A DNA stretch of 40,697 nucleotides from a bacterium. Its GTDB lineage: Bacteria; UBP18; UBA7526. The notes under the pieces are model-generated. The model ran no database searches, was not told the DNA's origin, and saw only the letters and a program-made list of their open reading frames with translations. Below, one piece after another: positions 32,476 through 40,445 of this stretch. Position 1 is the first letter of the stretch. Each line of letters starts with the position of its first letter. The position numbers were made by a program, and so were the translations under genes. The stretch is from positions 1 through 40,697 of the forward strand of contig JAUXAI010000005.1 in NCBI GenBank assembly GCA_030619985.1. Direction: 5' to 3'.

Positions 32476-34845
32476 TCAATATAATGAGAGTTTTTCTTTT
32501 TTAGAAATAGAAATAAGAAGAATAAAGGTGGAGAGGTTGAAGAGGGAGACGATTAAACAGGTCTGAATAATGCCCAGGATGGGGATTAAGAGGACGCTGG
32601 CCAATAAGGCCCCCAGACAGGAGCCGAATAAATCCACGCCATAGAGGAGTCCGGCGGCCTTTCCCACTTCCCGGCCCCTTAAGTAAATCTTATTTGCTAA
32701 GGGGAATTCCAGGCCGACCAGAAGACCGGTAAGGGCTACTAAGATAGGGAAGACTATCTGGGATAGGGGATAGAGGTAAATCCCTTTTACTTTAGAAAGG
32801 GCGATTAAGGAAAGGGGAAGAAGGAGAGCGTAGATTGCTACCGCTCCCTCCAATCGCGAAAGAACCAGTAAATTTCTCTTTATTTTAGGTAACTGCTTGA
32901 TCATAAGGAGGGCACCAGCGGTCAGGCCCACCATGAATAAAGCAACGATTAATCCAATTCGGGAGTAGAGATAGCCATATAATACCTGAAAGGCAAGGAT
33001 GAGAACCACCTCTAAGGTGATTCCAGCAAAGCCCGTAGTGGCAATGGCTAAGGGGGTAAAGCTTTTTCTAATTTTGGGAGATCTTCTACTCAACAGGATG
33101 AGAAGGAAGACGAGAATGGCCAGGATAGAGGCAAAGTGCCAGACATTTAGTTTGGCAAATGAAGCAAATAGTTTTCTAGAGGCCGGATAGAAATAACTTG
33201 CCCAGAGGACGATATCATAGTAATAGGATATAGGCTGGAAATCAAAGTTCCTCTTCGTCCCCTTTGCTTCTTCAAGAGCACCTAAGAGATAGGAGATCTT
33301 TCTGGGTGTGAACTGATAGGAGATGTGATAGGGGGTCAAAAAGTCGGTCTTTATCTTTCTTTCAGTAAACCTTCTGTTCAGGATTCCATCGTCATAGGTG
33401 AGAACCTTCTCGCTTGAGGAGGCAAATAAGAGGAGGTATTCTCCCGGGATGGCCACGATATTGGGAAAGACATCCTTTAGGGTGTAGTAGATGGAGGCGT
33501 TGAAGTCTCCCATCTCTTCCCCTAAATAGGCCTCCTTGGATGAGATTCCCAGAGAGATAATCCCGTCATCCCTTAGAATATCTTTCGTTTCCTTGAAAAA
33601 TTCTCTGGTATAGCATCTGTTGAGCTGTGCGGTACAGGGGTCGGGAAGGTTGACCATGACCAGGTCATACTTCTCTTTTACCCTCTTTACAAAGAGGCGG
33701 CCATCGAGATAATGGACCTTTACCCTTTTGTCTTCTAAGGCCTTTCGATCGCTTGGGGGAAGATACTTCTTTGCTAATCGGATAAGCTCAGGATCGAGTT
33801 CCACATAGTCCACAGAGTCTGGATCATGCTTTAGAATCTCCTGTAAGCCCCCACTCACCCCGCCTCCGACGAGAAGAATCTTTTTTGGCTTGGGATGCTC
33901 CAGCATAGTGAGATGAGTGACATACTCATTGAATTCCCTATCAGAGGTGGTGAAGGATAGGAGGCCATTCTCGTAGAAACTATATTGATCATTCCTCTTT
34001 GTGGTTACCAGATTCCCATAGATGGAGTTTCTCTCTTCTACTAATTGATACCCTCTCCAGCGCCACCTGGTAGATTGGTCCTGAAGGTTATCTATCTTGG
34101 AGGAACTGAAGAGATAAACGCTTAAAGCAAGAAGAAGAAGGGTTAGAATGGCAAGGGGTTTACGTGATGTGGGATGTGGGATGTGTGATGTGTGATGTGG
34201 GATGTAGGATGTGGAACGTATTGTGGCAAGGAGGAAGGCGGCGAAGAGATTAAGGGAGCCGATGAGGAAAGCGCAGTGGAAGGAATGAAAAAGATAGACC
34301 AGAAGGAAGGTGAAGATAATCCCCCCCGCCATATCCCCTATTGCATCGTAGATATAGACCCTTCCAATGGCCTTGGGCGCCTCTCTGATTATCTGATTAT
34401 AGACCCTGCAGCCCAGGGCAAACTGGAAGCCAATGACCAGACATAAGGGAGCAAGGACCAGGAAGGAGAAGTAGAACATGGGGAAAGGTCCGATGATCTC
34501 TCCCAGGCCGACACCGATAATGCTCTTACTCGTTCTTACCAATAATATCTCTAAGGGCAAAAGAAGCCAGATCAGAAATTGAGTGAGGATGAAGACCTCT
34601 ATCCCTCTTTTTATTCTATCCGCCCTTCTTCCTAAGAACCAGCTTCCCATCCCCACCCAGAAGAGCCAGGAGGCGAGGATAAACCCAACGGAGAGCTCAT
34701 TTCCATAGAAGGTAATGAGTAGCTCCCTGACCAGGACTACCTGGCTGACCACGCTGCTGAATCCCACCAAAATCAGGGCAAAAATTAAAATCTTCTTCAT
34801 TTCTTTCACCGTTTCCATCTTAGCATAATCCGCCCAAGGTTTCAA
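32476..34845 (-). CDS. Membrane-embedded spermidine synthase-like (SpeE fold plus TM domains) protein
   Basis: Multiple TM helices flanking 'LLVGGGVSGGLQEILKHDPDSVDYVELDPELIRLAKKYLP...YDLVMVNLPDPCTAQLNRCYTREFF'; alternative downstream ATG starts at 34818/34800. Confidence 0.85.
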   Translation of the reverse strand: MKPWADYAKMETVKEMKKILIFALILVGFSSVVSQVVLVRELLITFYGNELSVGFILASWLFWVGMGSWFLGRRADRIKRGIEVFILTQFLIWLLLPLEILLVRTSKSIIGVGLGEIIGPFPMFYFSFLVLAPLCLVIGFQFALGCRVYNQIIREAPKAIGRVYIYDAIGDMAGGIIFTFLLVYLFHSFHCAFLIGSLNLFAAFLLATIRSTSYIPHHTSHIPHPTSRKPLAILTLLLLALSVYLFSSSKIDNLQDQSTRWRWRGYQLVEERNSIYGNLVTTKRNDQYSFYENGLLSFTTSDREFNEYVTHLTMLEHPKPKKILLVGGGVSGGLQEILKHDPDSVDYVELDPELIRLAKKYLPPSDRKALEDKRVKVHYLDGRLFVKRVKEKYDLVMVNLPDPCTAQLNRCYTREFFKETKDILRDDGIISLGISSKEAYLGEEMGDFNASIYYTLKDVFPNIVAIPGEYLLLFASSSEKVLTYDDGILNRRFTERKIKTDFLTPYHISYQFTPRKISYLLGALEEAKGTKRNFDFQPISYYYDIVLWASYFYPASRKLFASFAKLNVWHFASILAILVFLLILLSRRSPKIRKSFTPLAIATTGFAGITLEVVLILAFQVLYGYLYSRIGLIVALFMVGLTAGALLMIKQLPKIKRNLLVLSRLEGAVAIYALLLPLSLIALSKVKGIYLYPLSQIVFPILVALTGLLVGLEFPLANKIYLRGREVGKAAGLLYGVDLFGSCLGALLASVLLIPILGIIQTCLIVSLFNLSTFILLISISKKEKLSLY

Positions 34846-34911
34846 CCCCGCACCTTTTCAATATTCATTTTTTATCTTAATACTTTGAATGGATAAAAGG
34901 TGCGGGGTCAA
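34843..34911 (-). repeat. MNPAP-type inverted-repeat element, copy c (plus-strand arms 34845-34858 / 34895-34908)
   Basis: accccgcacctttt / aaaaggtgcggggt; on the minus strand the 3' arm overlaps TTG at 34845. Confidence 0.85.
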
Positions 34912-34921
34912 TTTTTTTCAT

Positions 34922-34950
34922 TTGTTTCTAAACAAAAGATGTGATACAAT
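34922..34950 (+). promoter_or_regulatory. Candidate promoter TTGTTT-N17-TACAAT
   Basis: 17-nt spacer, 5/6 -10, upstream of UDG gene. Confidence 0.55.
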
Positions 34951-34971
34951 TGAAATAGAAGAGAGGTAGAA

Positions 34972-35661
34972 ATGGAAGAAAAGAAAAAGATCCTGGAAGA
35001 TTTCAGGGAGGTTCTTTCTCTGACTAAGAAGTACCTCAGGCAGGAGAGGGAGAGGGGGCTAAGAGAAATTAGCTACAAGCCACAGGCTACAAGCCACAGG
35101 CTGCAAAAGGAAACTTTAGAAAAGTTGAGGAAGGAAGTGGAGGGATGCAGGAAGTGCCCCTTATGGAGGAGCAGAAATAATGTGGTCTTTGGGGAGGGAA
35201 GCCCCAATGCCAAATTGATCTTAGTGGGAGAGGCACCAGGGAGGAATGAGGACCTGCAGGGAAAGCCCTTTGTTGGTGCCGCCGGACAGCTACTGACCAA
35301 GATATTGGCCTCCATCGGTCTCAAAAGAGAGGATGTCTTCATTGGGAATATCTTGAAGTGCCGCCCTCCAATGAATAGGAATCCCAAACCAGAAGAGATC
35401 AAAGCCTGCTGGGGCTATCTGGATAGGCAGTTAAAGATAATAAAACCAAAAATTATCCTCGCTATGGGGACCTTTGCTGCCCAGACCTTGCTCAAGACGG
35501 ATGAGAGGATAGGTAGATTGAGAGGAGAGTTCCATCCCTTTGCCAAGGGTGTAAGGCTGCTCGCTACCTATCATCCAGCAGCACTACTGCGTAACCCAGG
35601 CTACAAAAGAGCGGTCTGGGAGGACATGAAACTCCTCAAAAAAGAATACGAAAAATTATAG
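34972..35661 (+). CDS. Type-4 (family 4) uracil-DNA glycosylase
   Basis: 'CRKCPLWRSRNNVVFGEGSPNAKLILVGEAPGRNEDLQGKPFVGAAGQLL', 'TYHPAALLRNP'. Confidence 0.93.
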   Translation: MEEKKKILEDFREVLSLTKKYLRQERERGLREISYKPQATSHRLQKETLEKLRKEVEGCRKCPLWRSRNNVVFGEGSPNAKLILVGEAPGRNEDLQGKPFVGAAGQLLTKILASIGLKREDVFIGNILKCRPPMNRNPKPEEIKACWGYLDRQLKIIKPKIILAMGTFAAQTLLKTDERIGRLRGEFHPFAKGVRLLATYHPAALLRNPGYKRAVWEDMKLLKKEYEKL

Positions 35662-35746
35662 CAGATTCAGTTATCCGTGACTATCCGACCCCGGCAGCTG
35701 CCGGGGTGCCCGGAATCTGTGCCTATCCGTGTTTAAGGAGAAAAGA

Positions 35747-38218
35747 GTGAGTAAATATATTGAGGTGGCGGTGGGACTGCCCATAGATAGACTCTTCCAC
35801 TATGCCGTCCCCTCTCATCTGGAAGAAGAGGCGACCCTGGGGAAGAGGGTCCTCATCCCCTTCGGCTCTCGCCAGATAACAGGATACATTGTGGGATCTA
35901 TCGAAGAATCCCCTATGGATAGAATAAGAGAGATCATAGACGTCATTGATCGCGAACCGGTTCTCTCTCTCAAGATGTTAAAACTTACTAAATGGATTTC
36001 AGACTATTATCTTGCTCCCTGGGGACAGATGATTGAGGCCGCTCTGCCCATTGGGATGAAGATGGAGAGTAAGAGAGTCATCAAATTGAAAGAAATTGAT
36101 TTAACTAAGGTCATTCCTGAGATAGAAAAGAGATCTCCTGACCAGGCACAGGTCTTGAGAATTCTGGAAGGAATGAAGGAGATGAGCCTGGAAGGGATCA
36201 TGCGCAAGATGAAGAAGAAAGGGGTCTACTCTGCGGTGAATGCCCTGGAGAAGAAGGGTCTGGTAGAGAGCAGGCTGGTATTAAAGGAGAGACTGGTCAA
36301 GCCCAAGACAATCCAAATTGTGAAGGCCGTGCCTACCGGCAGGCAGGCAAAAGAAATCTCAGAGGAAGTGCTTAAGAGATTGGAGAAAGGGGCTCCTAAA
36401 CAGGCCCAGGCTTTGAAGATATTAAGAGAAAGCAAAGAAGAAATGACCCCCCTTCAATTGGCAAAGAAGGTCAGAACATCAACTTCTACCATTAAGAGTT
36501 TAAAGGAAAAGGGGCTTTTGAATTATGTTCTTAGGGAAGTGAGGCGCAGGGTAAAAGAGATTAAAGAGTTAGAGAAAGAGATTGGGAAATTAAAGTTGAC
36601 TGAGGAGCAGAGGAAGGCCTTAGGAGTAATAGAGAGAAGCATTGACGAAAAGAAGGGTGAGGTCATTCTATTACAGGGGCCTAGAGAGAGCGGAAAGGAG
36701 AGAATCTACTTAGAGGCCATTACCCACTCTCTCTCAAAGGGCAGAGGAGCCATCTTGCTCTATCCTGAGATCATATTCGCTTCAAGGGCCTTTGCCTACT
36801 TTACATCCTATCTTGGCGACCGGGTAGCCATACTCCATAGCGAGTTATCGCCCGGGGTGCGCTATGATGAATGGCGGAGGATAAAGGAGGGGATGGCAGA
36901 TGTAATTATTGGCACACGCCTGGCCATCTTCGCCCCCTTAAAAAACTTGGGTCTGATCATTATCGATGGTGAAGAGGAAACCTCTTATAAACAGGAAGAG
37001 GTTCCCAGATATCATACTCGGGAAGTAGCCTTGAGAAGAGCAAAAGAGTCTGGGGCTACAGTAATCCTAGCAAGCGGTTCCCCCACTCTGGAGTCTTATT
37101 ATGAGGTTAAGAATGAAGATTATGGATTGGTGAGGTTATCTCAAACACTCGATGAAAAAGGGCTTCCTGAGATAAGGCTAATCGATATGCGCCTGGAGCT
37201 GGTCCAGAAGAAGAACCGCTCCATCTTCTCCATGGATCTTCAGGAGGCCATGAGAAGGAGATTGGAGAGAAAGGGTCAGATCATACTATTTCTGAATAGA
37301 AGAGGATTTGCCTCCTTCATTCTTTGCCGGGAGTGTGGACATGTTCTACGCTGCCCCAACTGTAACCTGACTCTGACCTATCACTTTCCGGATCGCATCC
37401 TGCGCTGCCATCACTGCAATTATTCTATAGAAACACCAGATATCTGTCCCAGCTGTCGGGGGTATTATATGAGGCCCTTCGGCATCGGGACCCAGAGAGT
37501 GGAGGAGGCGGCGAGGAAATTATTTTCCAAAGCAAGAGTGATGCGTATGGATACTGATACTACTAAAAAGAAGGGTTCCTACGAGAGGATAGTGAGAGCA
37601 TTTGAGGAGAGAAGAGTGGATATTTTGGTGGGAACCCAGATGGTGCTTAAAGGAGTAAAATATAAAGGTGAGGTTTTATTGGGCGTGGTCTCTGCAGATA
37701 CCGCCCTGAATCTTCCTGACTTTCGGGCAACAGAGAGAACCTTTGCCCTTCTTTCTCAGGTCGGGGGAAGAGCGGGAAGGGGGAGTCTCCCAGATGAGGT
37801 GATCATCCAGACCTATACCCCGGAACACTATGGCATAAGGGAGGCCTGTTTTGGAGATTATGAGAGCTTCTATAATCGGGAGATAGAATATAGAAAGGAA
37901 CTCTCCTATCCTCCCTTCAGCCATTTAATCAACATCTTAATAAGGAGTAATATAGAAAGCCAGGCCCAGAGAGTGGCCTCCAGCCTGGCGAGTGCCTTGA
38001 TCAGAGTGAAGAAGAAAGAACCCCTTCAGATACTTGGCCCCTCCCCTGCTCCTTTGACCCGAGTTAAGGGACAATACCGTTGGCAGGTGGCCCTGAAAGG
38101 GAAGGATATTGAAAACTTGAGGAGGGTCTTGCGTCCCATACTAAAGAGAGAAAAGACCCTCACACGCTATAGTAATGTCTTTATTAGCGTAGATGTCGAT
38201 CCGGTAGCCCTGCTATAA
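35747..38218 (+). CDS. priA: Primosomal protein N' (replication restart helicase)
   Basis: 'VAVGLPIDRLFHYAVP', 'LLQGPRESGKERIYLEAI', 'CRECGHVLRCPNCNLTLTYH..LRCHHCNYS..CPSC', 'GTQRVEEAARKLF', 'GTQMVLKG'. Confidence 0.95.
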   Translation: MSKYIEVAVGLPIDRLFHYAVPSHLEEEATLGKRVLIPFGSRQITGYIVGSIEESPMDRIREIIDVIDREPVLSLKMLKLTKWISDYYLAPWGQMIEAALPIGMKMESKRVIKLKEIDLTKVIPEIEKRSPDQAQVLRILEGMKEMSLEGIMRKMKKKGVYSAVNALEKKGLVESRLVLKERLVKPKTIQIVKAVPTGRQAKEISEEVLKRLEKGAPKQAQALKILRESKEEMTPLQLAKKVRTSTSTIKSLKEKGLLNYVLREVRRRVKEIKELEKEIGKLKLTEEQRKALGVIERSIDEKKGEVILLQGPRESGKERIYLEAITHSLSKGRGAILLYPEIIFASRAFAYFTSYLGDRVAILHSELSPGVRYDEWRRIKEGMADVIIGTRLAIFAPLKNLGLIIIDGEEETSYKQEEVPRYHTREVALRRAKESGATVILASGSPTLESYYEVKNEDYGLVRLSQTLDEKGLPEIRLIDMRLELVQKKNRSIFSMDLQEAMRRRLERKGQIILFLNRRGFASFILCRECGHVLRCPNCNLTLTYHFPDRILRCHHCNYSIETPDICPSCRGYYMRPFGIGTQRVEEAARKLFSKARVMRMDTDTTKKKGSYERIVRAFEERRVDILVGTQMVLKGVKYKGEVLLGVVSADTALNLPDFRATERTFALLSQVGGRAGRGSLPDEVIIQTYTPEHYGIREACFGDYESFYNREIEYRKELSYPPFSHLINILIRSNIESQAQRVASSLASALIRVKKKEPLQILGPSPAPLTRVKGQYRWQVALKGKDIENLRRVLRPILKREKTLTRYSNVFISVDVDPVALL

Positions 38219-38300
38219 GCATCGGGCCGTTTTGTCCGTCTAATCCGTCTTATCTATCTGACGGACCGACAGACTGACAGCTTGACGGACTGACGATAGA

Positions 38301-39029
38301 TTACTTTTTGAGGCATTTGTGGCATCTTTCTAAGAGATCATCAGGATATTCGTCGAAGGCCTCTCTCTCTATGATACTCTTGAGTTTCTCAATACAGGGG
38401 GTGCAGTCCTTCTTCTTTAATTTCTCATACATCTTCTTAGTAAACCCCAAGATCTCACCCTTCCTGAAATCCAAGACCTTGAAGTGCTTTATATCTAAGA
38501 GCGTGAAGACCGCCATCCTCAACATATCTCCCCAATCCAACTCCCTCTTTGTCATATATTTCTGATAAAGTGATGCTATTTTTCCTTTATAGACCGGGAT
38601 TCTTTTATCCCACTTACTACAGGTTCTTAGGGTGGTATATCCCTGTCTTTCCACAATCATGGGGTAACCCGGCTCTTCTTCAATGCTCTTTACAATTTTA
38701 AGCATCTTATTAAAGGGAAACCAGTCGTAGAAGAACTTAACATGGAAGGAATCGGGAACAGAAGAAAAAAGGTGGGCATCCCCTAATTTGTGCTTCTTTT
38801 GCAATTCCTTTACCTCTCTTTTTACTTGTTTGATATACATCCTGTCATAATCAATGAACAAGGGATGAAGGTTAGTTCCCGGAACCTTTGAGATGATTCC
38901 GCCAGTGAGCATCTGCTCATGGATGGGTCTGGTAGGGTCCCTTCTTGCCCAGTAGAACTTCATCTGGATGGCGATTCCATCCCTCATATTTAGGGGTGGC
39001 AACTTGGCATGATAGATTTTCTTCTTCAT
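38301..39029 (-). CDS. Protein of unknown function, possibly archaeo-eukaryotic-primase (AEP)-like, with C-terminal CxxC pairs
   Basis: 'PLFIDYDRMY' (hhhDhD-like), 'LFSSVPDSFHVKFF' (SxH-like), 'YTTLRTCSKWDKRIPV', C-terminal 'CTPC...CHKC'; RBS ggaggaag. Confidence 0.7.
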   Translation of the reverse strand: MKKKIYHAKLPPLNMRDGIAIQMKFYWARRDPTRPIHEQMLTGGIISKVPGTNLHPLFIDYDRMYIKQVKREVKELQKKHKLGDAHLFSSVPDSFHVKFFYDWFPFNKMLKIVKSIEEEPGYPMIVERQGYTTLRTCSKWDKRIPVYKGKIASLYQKYMTKRELDWGDMLRMAVFTLLDIKHFKVLDFRKGEILGFTKKMYEKLKKKDCTPCIEKLKSIIEREAFDEYPDDLLERCHKCLKK

Positions 39030-39388
39030 TTTCTTCCTCCTTTTAAACACAGATTTTCACAGATATTTACAGATTACAGGATGCACTTCGTTAGCATCCT
39101 AGAGAGCATAAATAGTTAAGCATTGCCACAGATCACAGATAAGAATTTTTTGAACCACGGATTTGACCCCATACCACTCCGATAAATCGGAGGCTACGGG
39201 GCAGGCAGATTAGACAGATTTTTAAAGAATATTAATCCCGCCTTTCGTAAAGGAGCAGACTAAATCCGTGAGAATCTATGTAATCCGTGGTTACTTATTT
39301 TGAGTATAGTGGAAAATAAAAGAAAAGTCAACGATAATTTGATTTTTTTGAAGAAATGTGCTAATTTAATAACCCTAGGAGATACGGA

Positions 39389-39497
39389 ATGAACCCCGCC
39401 CCTCATAGAATTGGTAATCTTGAGTCTGAAAAACTTAGAGTGATGGAGTCTTTTTTATGAAAGTTATTTACTTAAATATGAAAGGAGGGGCGGGGTG
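39389..39497 (+). repeat. MNPAP inverted-repeat element, copy d (arms 39393-39404 / 39485-39496)
   Basis: accccgcccctc / gaggggcggggt, 3' arm overlaps GTG start of fmt. Confidence 0.85.
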
Positions 39498-40445
39498 AAG
39501 ATAATCTTTATGGGGACTCCAGAGTTTGCCTGCCCTTCCCTTGCGGCTTTGATTGAAAGTAAGCATGATATTGTGGGAGTGGTTACCCAGCCAGATCGAA
39601 GGAGAGGAAGGGGAATGAAGATTTCTTTCTCTCCAGTTAAGGAGTCGGCCTTAAGGAACGATCTGAATATCTATCAACCATCAAATATAAATAACCCAGA
39701 GTTTATTAGAACCTTAAAAGAAATCTCTCCCGACCTAATTACCATTGTGGCCTTTGGCCAGATTTTATCTAAAGAGATTCTAAGATTACCAAAGTATGAA
39801 TGTATCAACCTTCACCCTTCTTTACTTCCCAAATATAGAGGCGCCTCACCCATTCCTGCTGCTATTCTCACTGGGGAAGGGAAGACCGGGGTGACCACCT
39901 TCTATCTGAGCGAGGAGGTGGATAGCGGAGATATCATATTGCAGAAAGAAGAAGGAATTAGGAAAGATGATACTACCGTCACATTAAGTAAGAGATTAGC
40001 CGAGACGGGAGCAAATTTATTGATAGAAACCATCGATAAAATCGAGAGGAAAGAGGTACCGAGGATTCCTCAGGATAAAGAAAAAGCTACCTCTGCCCCG
40101 AGATTGAGGAAAGAAAACGGGCTCATAGATTGGAAGAAGTCCGCCCCTCAGATAGAAAGGCTCGTTCGGGCTATGGACCCCTGGCCCGGAGCGTATACTC
40201 ATTTTGCAGGAAAATTATTGAAGATATGGAAGGCAGAAGAACTCCGAACTCCGAACTCCGAACTCCGAACTCAGCATGCTCCGGGTGAAATTGTAAAAAT
40301 TATTAAAGAGGGGATGATGGTAGCCTGTGGAAGGGGATTCTTATTGATTAAGGAGGTTCAGCCCCCGGGCAAAAGAAGGATGAGTGCCTCTTCTTTCGCC
40401 TCAGGATATAGAATAAAGAAAGGCAGTATCCTAGGAGGTGAATGA
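39495..40445 (+). CDS. fmt: Methionyl-tRNA formyltransferase
   Basis: 'IIFMGTPEFACPSLAALI', 'CINLHPSLLPKYRGASPIPAAILTGEGKTGVT'; GTG start. Confidence 0.95.
   Translation: MKIIFMGTPEFACPSLAALIESKHDIVGVVTQPDRRRGRGMKISFSPVKESALRNDLNIYQPSNINNPEFIRTLKEISPDLITIVAFGQILSKEILRLPKYECINLHPSLLPKYRGASPIPAAILTGEGKTGVTTFYLSEEVDSGDIILQKEEGIRKDDTTVTLSKRLAETGANLLIETIDKIERKEVPRIPQDKEKATSAPRLRKENGLIDWKKSAPQIERLVRAMDPWPGAYTHFAGKLLKIWKAEELRTPNSELRTQHAPGEIVKIIKEGMMVACGRGFLLIKEVQPPGKRRMSASSFASGYRIKKGSILGGE

Noticed and set aside
39338-39366. Promoter TTGATT-N17-TAATTT upstream of fmt
   Set aside because: Only about 3/6 match at -10; too weak to list as a feature.
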